From assembly GCA_036475545.1 (NCBI GenBank), contig JAZGAE010000069.1, positions 1 to 31,515 of the forward strand: a stretch of 31,515 nt of DNA, in the 5' to 3' direction. The notes beneath the pieces were generated by a model. It was given only the letters and a program-made list of their open reading frames with translations. It made no database searches and was not told where the DNA came from. Source of the DNA: JAZGAE01 sp036475545 (lineage in GTDB: Bacteria; Pseudomonadota; Alphaproteobacteria; DATDPM01). Position 1 is the stretch's first letter. The number at the start of each line of letters is the position of its first letter. The translations under genes were made by a program, and so were the position numbers. Shown piece after piece: positions 15,548-23,430 of this stretch.

Positions 15548-16048
15548 TCAGGCCCCGCCGGCTGCGGCGAGCAATTCGTCGGTCAGGACAAGTTTGGCGC
15601 GGCAAATCTCCATGTAGGGAATCTCGGCCTCTCCGTCCGCAAGCGCGATCCGCACGGCATCCCCGCTAAGACCGAGAAGCTTGCCGCGGAAACGCTTGCG
15701 GCCGTCGATCGGGCGACGGGTCTCTATCTTGGCCTCGAATCCGGCGAAACGCGCGAAGTCGCCCCTCTTGACCAGCGGCCGGTCGATGCCCGGCGAGGAC
15801 ACCTCCAGGGAGTACGCCCCCGGAATAGGATCCTCGACGTCCAGCAGCGCCGAAATCGTCCGGCTGATGGTGGCGCAATCGTCCAACGTCACCGGGGCGC
15901 CGTCCTCGCGTTCGGCCATCACCTGAAGCACGCTCCGCGCTCCACCCGTAATCTGGACCCGCACGATGCCGTAACCCATCGCCTCGATCGCCGGCGCGAT
16001 CACGCGTTCGATCCGGCCCGGCAGGTCGCGCTCTCTTGCCTGCCCCAT
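15548..16048 (-). CDS. rimP: Ribosome maturation factor RimP
   Basis: A 166-residue protein needed for early 30S subunit assembly. Typical segments are IERVIAPAIEAMGYGIVRVQI, the signature YSLEVSSPGIDRPL and the C-terminal SH3-like part (FRGKLLGLSGDAVRI). The ATG at 16048 begins MGQARERDLPGRIE. A longer reading to 16108 would translate through the terminator hairpin and is rejected. The Shine-Dalgarno is weak. It is the first gene of the rimP-nusA-ylxR-infB operon. Confidence 0.93.
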   Translation of the reverse strand: MGQARERDLPGRIERVIAPAIEAMGYGIVRVQITGGARSVLQVMAEREDGAPVTLDDCATISRTISALLDVEDPIPGAYSLEVSSPGIDRPLVKRGDFARFAGFEAKIETRRPIDGRKRFRGKLLGLSGDAVRIALADGEAEIPYMEICRAKLVLTDELLAAAGGA

Positions 16049-16078
16049 CGCAGATCCGTGACAAAAAGAAGCAAGAAC

Positions 16079-16101
16079 AAAAAAGTGGGCCAGTGGCCCA
16101 C
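16079..16101 (-). terminator. Intrinsic terminator in the rimP-nusA leader (attenuator candidate)
   Basis: On the minus strand GTGGGCC-ACT-GGCCCAC forms a perfect 7-bp stem with a 3-base loop, followed at once by six T. It ends 30 bases before the rimP ATG, which is too close for a separate downstream promoter. Either it ends the metK-trmB transcript and rimP depends on read-through, or it is a leader attenuator. NusA, encoded next, is known to stimulate such terminators. Confidence 0.8.
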
Positions 16102-16146
16102 CATCCAAAAACCAACTCTTAGTCTGGTTACGTGAATGATGTCTAA

Positions 16147-16174
16147 GATTTATTCAAAATCCCGCGATATTCAA
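16147..16174 (-). promoter_or_regulatory. Candidate promoter of the rimP-nusA operon
   Basis: Minus strand -35 TTGAAT, 16-base spacer, -10 TAAATC. It overlaps the last codon of trmB and lies in a conspicuously AT-rich 70-base island (16102-16171) inside GC-rich DNA. A transcript from here would run through two alternative small hairpins (TCTTAG/CTAAGA and AACCA/TGGTT, mutually exclusive) before reaching the terminator at 16079-16101. Confidence 0.45.
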
Positions 16175-16971
16175 GGGGTTTTCTCCGCCGCCGTCACGTG
16201 GGCGCGGGCGCCCTTCTCTAACGCCGCCGCGGTCGCCGCCGCGGTCGGCCGGCGCGAGCCGCACGGGCGCCGGGACCGGCGGCGGAAGCGTAAGTAATAG
16301 CAGGCGCGGCCGCAACGGCGGGCCTTGGCCTCGTAGCGGGTCTCGGGCCAGTCCCCGGGCCGCTCGCGCCAGTCTTGCGCCGTTTCCGCGAGCCAGTCAA
16401 AAGCGGCGTGCGTCAGCGTCCGCTCCAGGATCCAACGGACGTACGGCCCATCGTCGCTCGCGAGACGTAGCTCCGCCCCGTCCTCGAGCGCGGCGGCCAA
16501 GAGTTCCAGGGTCTCGGGCGAAATGAACCGGCGTTTGTGGTGCCGCTTCTTCGGCCAGGGATCGGGAAAGAGCAGGAAGGCGCGCCCGATGCTCGCCTCG
16601 GGGAGCGCCTCCAGAAGGAGCCGTGCGTCGTCGACGAACACGCGGAGGTTGGCGAGACCGTCGTCGCGGACGTGGGCCAGTAGGCGCGCGACGCCGTTCA
16701 CGAAAAACTCGCAGCCGATCATGCCGACGTCGGGACGGGCGCGGGCCTGCCACGCCAGGTGCTCGCCCGAGCCGAAGCCGATCTCGAGCCATACGTCGCG
16801 CTTGGGCTCGGCGAAAAGCGCGCCGGGATCGAGCCGCTCGCCGGCGGCCGGGGGCGCGATGGCGAGTCGCGGCAGCAATTCGCCGAGAAGCGCCCGTTGG
16901 CCGGGCCGCAACGGGCGTCCCCGGCGGCTGCCGGACGGGATGCGCTGGCGCTCGATCGCAGCCGGGGTCAT
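16171..16971 (-). CDS. trmB: tRNA (guanine-N7-)-methyltransferase TrmB
   Basis: A 266-residue SAM-dependent enzyme that makes m7G46 in tRNA. The SAM-binding motif is LEIGFGSGEHL and the catalytic/tRNA-binding region is FLLFPDPWPKKRHHKRRF. The usual family end (YEAKARRCGRACYYLRFRR) is followed by about 36 extra residues of low complexity, including a TAAATAAA stretch coded by a perfect 12-bp tandem repeat (16222-16245). The ATG at 16971 is preferred; a TTG at 16980 is possible. It follows the metK stop by a few bases, so the SAM-making and SAM-using genes are co-transcribed. Confidence 0.93.
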   Translation of the reverse strand: MTPAAIERQRIPSGSRRGRPLRPGQRALLGELLPRLAIAPPAAGERLDPGALFAEPKRDVWLEIGFGSGEHLAWQARARPDVGMIGCEFFVNGVARLLAHVRDDGLANLRVFVDDARLLLEALPEASIGRAFLLFPDPWPKKRHHKRRFISPETLELLAAALEDGAELRLASDDGPYVRWILERTLTHAAFDWLAETAQDWRERPGDWPETRYEAKARRCGRACYYLRFRRRSRRPCGSRRPTAAATAAALEKGARAHVTAAEKTP

Positions 16972-16983
16972 GAACGGCAAGGC

Positions 16984-18159
16984 TCAGGCACCCCCGAATC
17001 CCGCCTTCAGGTCCTCGACCAGATCGAGGCGCTCCCAGGAGAACCCGCCGTCCGGGTCCGGGGGGCGACCGAAATGGCCATAGGCCGCGGTGCGCGCGTA
17101 GATCGGCCGGTTCAGGTCGAGGTGCTCGCGGATCCCGCGGGGGCTGAGGTCCATCAATTCCTGAAGGGCTTTCGAGAGCTTCTCCTCGGAGACTTCGGCG
17201 GTGCCCTGGGTATCGATGAAGACGGAGATCGGGTGCGAGACCCCGATGGCGTACGAAAGCTGTATGAGGCATCGCTCGGCAAGCTCGGCCGCGACCACGT
17301 TCTTGGCGAGGTACCGGGCGGCATAGGCCGCCGACCGGTCGACCTTGGTCGGATCCTTGCCGGAAAAGGCGCCGCCGCCGTGGGGGGCCGCTCCGCCGTA
17401 AGTGTCCACGATGATCTTGCGGCCCGTCAGGCCGCAATCCGCTTCCGGACCGCCGATGACGAACCTTCCGGTCGGATTGACGTAGAAGTGCTCGTCGTCG
17501 CACATCCAGCCCTCGGGCAGGACGTTCTCGACATGGACACGCACGATTTCGCGCACCTCGTCCTGGTCGATGCGCTCGCTGTGCTGGGTAGAGACCACCA
17601 CCGCCATGGTCCGGACCGGCTTGCCGGCGACGTACTGGAGGGTCACCTGGCTCTTGGCGTCGGGGCCGATGTCGGGAGCCGCGCCGGAATGCCGGGCCTC
17701 GGCCAGCGAATGCAGGATGGAGTGGGCGTAATGGATGGGCGCGGGCATGAGAACGTCTGTCTCGCGGCAGGCGAAGCCGAACATGACCCCCTGGTCGCCC
17801 GCGCCCTCGTCCTTGTTGCCGGCGGCGTCCACGCCCACGGCGATGTCGGGCGACTGGGCGTGGATGTAGACGTTCACTTCGACGTGCTTCCAGTGGAAGC
17901 CCTTTTGTTCGTACCCGATCTCGCGCACCGCGTGGCGCGCGACTTCCACGAGGTGCTCCTCGGTGATCGATGCGGGGCCGCGCACTTCGCCGGCCAGGAT
18001 GATGAGGTTGGTGGTCGCCAAGGTCTCGACCGCGACGCGGGAGTAAGGGTCGGCGCCGATGTACGTGTCGAGGATGGCATCGGAGATGCGGTCACAGACC
18101 TTGTCCGGATGCCCCTCGGAAACCGACTCGCTCGTGAAGACGTAATCCCGCTTTGCCAA
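16984..18159 (-). CDS. metK: S-adenosylmethionine synthetase MetK
   Basis: A 391-residue enzyme making SAM from methionine and ATP. Family motifs are present: FTSESVSEGHPDK (ATP binding), GAGDQGVMFG, and GGGAFSGKDPTKVDRS. Full length. The start codon is TTG (TTG GCA AAG), supported by AGGGGG six bases upstream and by the exact match of the N terminus to the family. It lies 238 bases downstream of the XRE regulator behind a leader with three stem-loops, and upstream of trmB. Confidence 0.97.
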   Translation of the reverse strand: MAKRDYVFTSESVSEGHPDKVCDRISDAILDTYIGADPYSRVAVETLATTNLIILAGEVRGPASITEEHLVEVARHAVREIGYEQKGFHWKHVEVNVYIHAQSPDIAVGVDAAGNKDEGAGDQGVMFGFACRETDVLMPAPIHYAHSILHSLAEARHSGAAPDIGPDAKSQVTLQYVAGKPVRTMAVVVSTQHSERIDQDEVREIVRVHVENVLPEGWMCDDEHFYVNPTGRFVIGGPEADCGLTGRKIIVDTYGGAAPHGGGAFSGKDPTKVDRSAAYAARYLAKNVVAAELAERCLIQLSYAIGVSHPISVFIDTQGTAEVSEEKLSKALQELMDLSPRGIREHLDLNRPIYARTAAYGHFGRPPDPDGGFSWERLDLVEDLKAGFGGA

Positions 18160-18179
18160 AGCCGGCCCCCTAAAGATAT

Positions 18180-18296
18180 GGCTCGCCCGACCGGGGCGTC
18201 GGTCGGGAGGCGGGCGTCAGCCCACTTCTACGCCCATAGCGTCTGGGTTCTTATTCGCGGGGATGATCCGCCTTAAACCGGCTGCCACCCCCCGCG
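18180..18296 (-). ncRNA. Structured metK leader RNA (candidate cis-regulator)
   Basis: Reading towards metK, three consecutive stem-loops occur. The first is a 7-bp stem CGCGGGG/CCCCGCG (18256-18296) enclosing a small GCC/GGC hairpin. The second is GGGCGT/ACGCCC with a 12-base loop. The third is an 8-bp stem CCCGACCG/CGGTCGGG with a 6-base loop just before the Shine-Dalgarno. Upstream, TTGACG at 18340-18345 may be a -35, but its -10 (AACATG) is poor. I cannot match the conserved bases of SAM-I, SAM-II or SAM/SAH riboswitches. A metabolite-sensing role is inference from position only. Confidence 0.35.
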
Positions 18297-18397
18297 CAGC
18301 TAGCACGGCGCGGGCTCATGTTGCAGCCTCTGGGTGTGTCGTCAAGAGGTTTCCGCGCCGCGGCGGGCCTCCGTCATCTCCGGGCGACAGCCACGCC

Positions 18398-18889
18398 TCA
18401 CCGCTTGGAGGGCCGATCGCCGGCGTCCTGCAACCCCGCCGCGGCCACCGCCTTGACCAGATCGAAGAGCTTCTTGCGAACCTGCGGCTGGGCGATCCTG
18501 TAATAGGCGCGAACGAGCTCCAGGGTTTCGCGTTTGGCCAAGGGGTCGGGCTCATAGGGCTGGCCCGACGGCTCGGCGAGCCCCGGGGCGCCTGCCGCGC
18601 CGCCACCGCTGGGCAGCGCCGGCATGTCGTCGAAGAAGAACGACACCGGGACTTCGAGCACGCGGCTCAGCTGGAAGAGGCGGCTCGCTCCGATGCGGTT
18701 GGCGCCGCGCTCGTACTTTTGCACCTGCTGGAAGGTCAGGCCGATGGCGCCGGCGAGCTTCTCCTGGCTCATGCCGAGAAGGGTGCGCCGCAGCCGCACG
18801 CGGCTGCCAACGTAAATATCGACGGGGTTGGGTTTGCCGGTGCGCGAAAGCGGCGGTGAAGGTGGGCTGCGGCGGGCTTTGGACATCAT
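18398..18889 (-). CDS. XRE-family HTH regulator (PraR-like)
   Basis: A 163-residue DNA-binding protein. The Cro/CI-type helix-turn-helix lies at about residues 26-82 (VRLRRTLLGMSQEKLAGAIGLTFQQVQKYERGANRIGASRL), followed by LSRVLEVPVSFFFDDM, a glycine/proline-rich linker and a C-terminal helical part. A gene of this type between lnt and metK is conserved in alphaproteobacteria; the rhizobial PraR proteins, which repress biofilm or symbiosis-related genes, are of this kind as far as I recall. Its own promoter contains two perfect palindromes, which suggests autoregulation. Targets in this organism cannot be told from the window. Confidence 0.88.
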   Translation of the reverse strand: MMSKARRSPPSPPLSRTGKPNPVDIYVGSRVRLRRTLLGMSQEKLAGAIGLTFQQVQKYERGANRIGASRLFQLSRVLEVPVSFFFDDMPALPSGGGAAGAPGLAEPSGQPYEPDPLAKRETLELVRAYYRIAQPQVRKKLFDLVKAVAAAGLQDAGDRPSKR

Positions 18890-18971
18890 TCTGGACCTGG
18901 CATCCTTTAGGATTTACCGAAACTCCCGTCCGCCGGATCCATCGGTTGCCGGCCCCGGGAAACGCACGCCT

Positions 18972-18987
18972 CGGTTGCATACAACCG
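18972..18987. promoter_or_regulatory. Palindromic operator candidate downstream of the XRE-gene promoter
   Basis: CGGTTG-CATA-CAACCG is a perfect 6-bp inverted repeat with a 4-base centre, placed just downstream of the expected transcription start of the XRE gene. A further CGGTTG half-site lies nearby at about 18952. Confidence 0.45.
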
Positions 18988-19000
18988 TAGGCACCGGTGA

Positions 19001-19030
19001 TCTATAGTGCATACGATGGAATGCGGTCAA
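19001..19030 (-). promoter_or_regulatory. Promoter of the XRE regulator
   Basis: Minus strand -35 TTGACC, 18-base spacer, -10 TATAGA. The -35 lies inside the palindrome ATGCGGT-CA-ACCGCAT (19021-19036, perfect 7-bp arms), a second likely operator. Confidence 0.5.
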
Positions 19031-19064
19031 CCGCATCCGGTCAACAGGCGATGGGAAAGAGATC

Positions 19065-19089
19065 GGGCCCGTCCCGGGAGGGACGGCCC
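19065..19089 (-). terminator. Hairpin after lnt
   Basis: GGGCC-GTCCC pairs with GGGAC-(G)-GGCCC around a 4-base loop, a 10-bp stem with one bulge, just after the lnt stop. Only a weak T-rich stretch follows (CTCTTTCC), so terminator function is likely but not certain. Confidence 0.5.
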
Positions 19090-19098
19090 GGGGTCCTG

Positions 19099-20739
19099 TC
19101 AAGATGGGCGCGCGACGGCGCCCGCCAGCGCGGCGGCCGCGATCAGCAGGCAGATCAGCACCCAGTCGCCGAGGCGGGCGTAAATGGTGGCATCGGCGAG
19201 GGGAGCAGGCAGCCCGCTGTCGATCACGCCGGCGCGGCCCAGGCCGAGCACGGCGAGGACCCGGCCGTAGGGGTCGATAACGCCCGAAATTCCTGTGTTC
19301 GCCACCCGCACGAGCGGCAGGCCTTCCTCGACCGCCCGCAGCCGCGCGCTTTCGAAATGCTGGTAGGGGCCGGAGGATATCCCGAACCAGCCATCATTGG
19401 TGAGGTTGAGAAGCCATGCGGGACGGTCGTCCGCATCCAGCACCTCGCCCGGGAAGATGGCCTCGTAGCAGATCAGCGGGCTCACCGGCGGCAGGCCAGC
19501 AAGCCGGAGCGTGCGGGGACCCGGCCCGGCGGAGAAATCCACCGAGCCCTGTGTGATCTTGCTGACATCGAGGAAGGGGGCGATGTACCGGCGCAGCGGC
19601 AGGTACTCGCCGAAGGGGACGAGGTGATACTTATCGTAGGTGCCGACGATCGCGCCCTCGGAGTCCACGGCGTGGATGCTGTTCCAGACGCGGAACGGCT
19701 GTTCGCCCCGGGGCGTCACCCGCGGCGCGCCGGTGACGACGAGGCCGTCGGCAGGGACGGCGGCGGCGACGCTGGCGCGGCGCGCGGAATCCTGTTCCAG
19801 GAAAAAGGGTACGGCCATCTCCGGCCAGATGACGTGGGTCACCGGCGCGCCTTCCAGGGAACCGGCCGCCGAAAGCCGCGCGCCCGGGGCGATCGTCATG
19901 TCCAGGTAGCGGGCCAGGTGCGCCTCGCGCAAATCCGCCCGCCACTTGTCGCTCTGATCGATGTTGGGTTGAACGAGGCGCAGGCCCACGCCCGGCACCA
20001 TGGCCCCGGCCCCCGCGGGCCCGGCATCGGCGAGCCGCGCTGCGCCCGCGATCCAAAGGCCGACGAGGATCGCGGCGGCGATGCCCGACGGCAAGACTCC
20101 GCGCAGGCGCGAGCGCGTAGGGTCGCCGAGGGTCGCGGGCATGCCCGCGCAGGCCACCGCCAGCAGGCTCAGACCGTAGACGCCCGTGATCGCGGCGGAT
20201 TGGATCATGGCGTCCGAGACGGCCCAGGCGTAGCCGCCAAGATTCCAGGGAAAGCCCGTGAAGAGATGGCCGCGCAGCCATTCCGCGACCGTCCAGGCGA
20301 TCCCCAGCGCCAGCACCCGGCCGGCGCCCTGCACCAGGCTCCGCCGCTTGGCCCACCACGCGAGCGCGGTCGCGCCTGAAGGAAAGACGGCCAAGACCGC
20401 CGCCAGCCCCGCCAGCGCGAACGGCGCCATCCAGCCGAACCGTTCGGCGTCGGTGAAAAACGCCAGCGCGATCCAGTAGATGCCGGTCAGAAAGTGGCCG
20501 AAGCCGAACCACCAGCCGATGGCCGCGGCGGCGCGCCCGTTGCGGCTGCCGTCGATCAGCCACATCAGCCCGGTGAAGGCGACGAACAGGAGGGGGAGCG
20601 CGTAGACGGGCGGCAGCGCCGCGCTCAAGGCGATCCCGAGGAGGGCGGCAAGGGCCCAGCGCCGCCACCCCTCGAGGGCCGACGTCCATTGGCCCATCCG
20701 GTGGAAAACGAGAAGCGACGGCCGCAGCGACTCGGTCAT
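19099..20739 (-). CDS. lnt: Apolipoprotein N-acyltransferase Lnt
   Basis: A 546-residue inner-membrane enzyme adding the third acyl chain to lipoproteins. The N-terminal ~230 residues hold several hydrophobic membrane segments (for example WALAALLGIALSAALPP, and PFALAGLAAVLAVFP). The periplasmic nitrilase-like domain follows, with the catalytic triad Glu (WPEMAVPFF), Lys (YDKYHLVPFGEYLP) and Cys (LICYEAIFP), then a final membrane helix (LICLLIAAAALAGAV). Normal length. It is the last gene of the miaB-phoH-ybeY-corC-lnt cluster and is followed by a hairpin. Confidence 0.96.
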   Translation of the reverse strand: MTESLRPSLLVFHRMGQWTSALEGWRRWALAALLGIALSAALPPVYALPLLFVAFTGLMWLIDGSRNGRAAAAIGWWFGFGHFLTGIYWIALAFFTDAERFGWMAPFALAGLAAVLAVFPSGATALAWWAKRRSLVQGAGRVLALGIAWTVAEWLRGHLFTGFPWNLGGYAWAVSDAMIQSAAITGVYGLSLLAVACAGMPATLGDPTRSRLRGVLPSGIAAAILVGLWIAGAARLADAGPAGAGAMVPGVGLRLVQPNIDQSDKWRADLREAHLARYLDMTIAPGARLSAAGSLEGAPVTHVIWPEMAVPFFLEQDSARRASVAAAVPADGLVVTGAPRVTPRGEQPFRVWNSIHAVDSEGAIVGTYDKYHLVPFGEYLPLRRYIAPFLDVSKITQGSVDFSAGPGPRTLRLAGLPPVSPLICYEAIFPGEVLDADDRPAWLLNLTNDGWFGISSGPYQHFESARLRAVEEGLPLVRVANTGISGVIDPYGRVLAVLGLGRAGVIDSGLPAPLADATIYARLGDWVLICLLIAAAALAGAVARPS

Positions 20740-20800
20740 GCGACCTGGCGGCTTCCTCCGGCCCGGGCCGCCAATTCCCCGTCGCCGTGCTTGGCCGCGA

Positions 20801-21742
20801 TCATCCGGGGCCGTTCCCGGCGCTGGCCGGGGCCGCGGGGAGATTGCGGATTCTCAGTTTGCGGACGCGGCGGGGATCGGCCTCGAGGACTTCGAATTCC
20901 GCGCCCGAGGAATGGGTGATCACCTCTCCGCGGCTTGGCACCCGACCGGCCAGCGCGAAGACTAGGCCGCCGATCGTGTCGATGTCCTCCTCCCGCTCCG
21001 AATCCGTTAAAAGGGGCCCGACGCGCTCCTCGAAGTCGGAAATCGTGGTGCGGGCGCTTGCGTCGACGGACCCGTCGGGGCCCTCGACCATCACCGGGAT
21101 TTCGCCGGAATCGTGCTCGTCCTCGATCTCGCCGACGATTTCCTCCACCAGGTCCTCGATGGTGATGAGACCGTCGGTCCCCCCGTACTCGTCCACAACC
21201 AGCGCCATGTGGATGCGCCGGTGGCGCATCTCCAGAAGCAAGTCCAGGACCCGCATCGAGGGAGCCACGAACAGGACCTGGCGGAGGATGCGCGGCAGCT
21301 TGAAGGCCGTCTCCCGGCCGGTCCAGCCGAGCACGTCCTTGATGTGGACCATTCCCGCGACGTCGTCCAGCGATTCGCGATAGACGGGAATGCGCGAGTG
21401 AACCTCCTCGCTCATCAACCGAACCAAGTCTTCGAGTGGGGTGTCGATGTCGGCCGCGACAATGTCCGCCCTGGGCACCATGACGTCATGGGCCGTGATG
21501 TCGCGCAGGTTGAGGATATTGGTCAGGAGCACCCGTTCATGTGGGCTGACGGCCTGCTGGGTCTCAGCCCGTTCCTCGATCAGGTCCTCTAGGGCAGCCC
21601 GGAGCGTTTCTTCCTCCTTAAGCTTGGCCTTGTCCTTGGCCCGCAAGAGCCCGCGGATCCACTGACGAACGCCATCGAGGGGTGATCGGCCCGCACTCGC
21701 CCCGCCTTCACGGGGCTGGCTACTGCATGGTGTGTCGCTCAT
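20801..21742 (-). CDS. CorC/HlyC-type CBS-domain protein (YbeX)
   Basis: About 313 residues. A charged N-terminal part (LRAKDKAKLKEEETLR) is followed by two CBS domains (VMVPRADIVAADIDTPLEDLVRLM; HIKDVLGW; MALVVDEYGGTDGLITIEDLVEEIVGEI) and a C-terminal CorC_HlyC domain. It lacks the DUF21 membrane domain, so it is the short, soluble YbeX/CorC form that in E. coli is linked to magnesium/cobalt efflux and ribosome-related phenotypes. The ATG at 21742 (MSDTPCSS) is chosen because the longer reading to 21808 overlaps ybeY. It stands between ybeY and lnt as in E. coli. Confidence 0.9.
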   Translation of the reverse strand: MSDTPCSSQPREGGASAGRSPLDGVRQWIRGLLRAKDKAKLKEEETLRAALEDLIEERAETQQAVSPHERVLLTNILNLRDITAHDVMVPRADIVAADIDTPLEDLVRLMSEEVHSRIPVYRESLDDVAGMVHIKDVLGWTGRETAFKLPRILRQVLFVAPSMRVLDLLLEMRHRRIHMALVVDEYGGTDGLITIEDLVEEIVGEIEDEHDSGEIPVMVEGPDGSVDASARTTISDFEERVGPLLTDSEREEDIDTIGGLVFALAGRVPSRGEVITHSSGAEFEVLEADPRRVRKLRIRNLPAAPASAGNGPG

Positions 21743-21767
21743 CGTTACCCGTCGGTCGAGTGGCCCC

Positions 21768-22343
21768 TCATGCGGTACTTGCCGCGGACCGCGGCGCATA
21801 GGGGTCACCGATGCCGAGACCGGCCAATACGGAGACCTCGAGCGCTTCCATGTCTCGGGCCTCTGGCTTGCTCTCGTGGTCGCAACCCAACAGGTGCAGC
21901 ACGCCGTGCACCACGAGGTGGCACAGGTGATCCTCGATCCGCTTGGCTTGCGACTTCGCCTCCGCCCTCACGGTCTCATAGGCGATGACGACGTCTCCGA
22001 GGACCATGACGGCTCTCTCCGGTCCCCGAGCGCCCCCGGTTGGCCCACTCGGCCCCCAGATGGGAAAGGAGAGCACATTGGTGGGCTCGTCCTTGCCGCG
22101 ATACTCGCGGTTCAGCGCTCGCACGAAACCATCATCCGCCAGCACCACACTGAGCTCGATCGCGCCCGCGCCGAGATCGGGGCCGCGTCCGCCCCGAACG
22201 CCGGTCCCGCGGCTCGCGACGGCGAGGGCGGCCTTGGCTGCGCGCCGGCATAAGGCGTCTATCCCCGGCATTGCCGTCTTCCACTCGGGCGATCGCACGT
22301 CGACGATTATTTCAACACTGGGCGTCATGGCGGGATCGAGCAC
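21768..22343 (-). CDS. ybeY: Endoribonuclease YbeY
   Basis: A 191-residue metal-dependent RNase involved in 16S rRNA 3'-end processing and 70S quality control. The zinc motif H-x3-H-x5-H is intact in HGVLHLLGCDHE. Conserved LNREYRGKDEPTNVLSFP is present. An insertion around GVRGGRGPDLGAG makes it slightly longer than E. coli YbeY. A GTG start at 22343 has AAGGG nearby; the ATG at 22328 (MTPSVEII) is the alternative. Either start overlaps the end of phoH. Confidence 0.94.
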   Translation of the reverse strand: MLDPAMTPSVEIIVDVRSPEWKTAMPGIDALCRRAAKAALAVASRGTGVRGGRGPDLGAGAIELSVVLADDGFVRALNREYRGKDEPTNVLSFPIWGPSGPTGGARGPERAVMVLGDVVIAYETVRAEAKSQAKRIEDHLCHLVVHGVLHLLGCDHESKPEARDMEALEVSVLAGLGIGDPYAPRSAASTA

Positions 22344-23430
22344 CGGGCCCTTCGGGCGCGGCTAGGCCTTGTTCCTTCTTCCCACCCGTTTCGCCCTCCT
22401 CCGGCTTCTCGGGGTCCGCGCCGGCGCCGATGCTGCCCTTGAGCTCACGGGCCTCGTAGGCGCGCACGATCCCGGTGACCAGGGGGTGACGCACGACGTC
22501 GGCGTCCGTGAAATTAATGAAGGCCACGCCCTTCACCTCGCTCAGCACCTCGACGGCGTCGCGCAAGCCGGGACGCTGGTCCGACGGAAGGTCCACTTGG
22601 CTCAGGTCACCGGTCACGACCATGCGGGAATTCTCCCCCATCCGGGTTAAGAACATCTTGATCTGGCCCGGCGTGGTGTTCTGGGCCTCGTCGAGAATGA
22701 TGAAGGCGTTGGAGAGCGTCCGCCCGCGCATGAAGGCTAGCGGCGCCACTTCGATGTCGCCCTCGGCCATGCGCTTCACCACTTGGTTGCCGGGCATCAT
22801 GTCGTGAAGCGCGTCGTATAGCGGGCGCAAGTATGGGTCCACCTTCTCGCGCAAATCCCCGGGCAGGAAGCCGAGCCGCTCTCCGGCCTCGACCGCCGGG
22901 CGCGAGAGGATGATCCGGTCCACTTTTCCGTTCATCAGCATGGATACCGCCATCGCGACGGCGAGATAGGTCTTGCCGGTTCCGGCCGGGCCCAACGCGA
23001 ACACCAGTCCGTAGTCCTTGAGCGCCCGCACGTACGCGGCCTGCCGCGGTGAGCGCGCCGTGATCTCGCGTTTGCGGGTGCGAATCGTGACCGCCCCGGT
23101 GGCGAACGCGCCGAGCGCCCCGCCCTCGCCCTCCGTCTCCGCGATGTCGGCGGCCATCCGCACGGCGGCGTCGACCTCCCCGGCGTCGACCTCCAGCCCC
23201 CGCGTCAACCGCTCGTACAGCGCCTTCAGCGCCGCCCGCGCCGCGGCGACGGCCTCGGGCGAGCCCGCGATGGCGAGCTGGTTGCCCCGCGGCACCAGGG
23301 ACACGCCAAGCCTTTGTTCGATACGGGCGAGATGCTGATCATGCTCGCCGTAAAGCAACTGCAGCAGCCGATTGTCGTCGAACTGGATCTGGATCAGCTC
23401 TTCACCGCTCCTGGAGGTGGCGGGCGTCAC
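22312..23430 (-). CDS. PhoH-like ATPase (YbeZ)
   Basis: A 372-residue cytoplasmic P-loop ATPase of the PhoH family, which works with YbeY in rRNA processing. Walker A is GPAGTGKT (147-154) and Walker B is FIILDEAQNTT; a KH-like N-terminal region precedes them. The start is taken as GTG at 23430 because it overlaps the miaB stop as GTGA and has GGGAGG eight bases upstream; a longer start at 23466 is possible. A basic/acidic C-terminal tail of about 40 residues is variable. Confidence 0.93.
   Translation of the reverse strand: MTPATSRSGEELIQIQFDDNRLLQLLYGEHDQHLARIEQRLGVSLVPRGNQLAIAGSPEAVAAARAALKALYERLTRGLEVDAGEVDAAVRMAADIAETEGEGGALGAFATGAVTIRTRKREITARSPRQAAYVRALKDYGLVFALGPAGTGKTYLAVAMAVSMLMNGKVDRIILSRPAVEAGERLGFLPGDLREKVDPYLRPLYDALHDMMPGNQVVKRMAEGDIEVAPLAFMRGRTLSNAFIILDEAQNTTPGQIKMFLTRMGENSRMVVTGDLSQVDLPSDQRPGLRDAVEVLSEVKGVAFINFTDADVVRHPLVTGIVRAYEARELKGSIGAGADPEKPEEGETGGKKEQGLAAPEGPGARSRHDAQC

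Noticed and set aside
16079..16171. Initiator tRNA gene upstream of rimP, as in E. coli
   Set aside because: No T-loop GTTCGAATC-like box, no cloverleaf pairing; the stretch is too AT-rich and ends in a terminator.
16759..18276. Plus-strand open frame opposite trmB and metK
   Set aside because: Both minus-strand genes are intact and recognisable; the frame is a compositional shadow.
18160..18345. SAM-II or SAM/SAH riboswitch
   Set aside because: Stems are present but I could not place the conserved core bases of either class, so no class name is assigned.
18997..20379. Plus-strand open frame opposite lnt
   Set aside because: lnt is complete with its catalytic triad; the antisense product has no motif.
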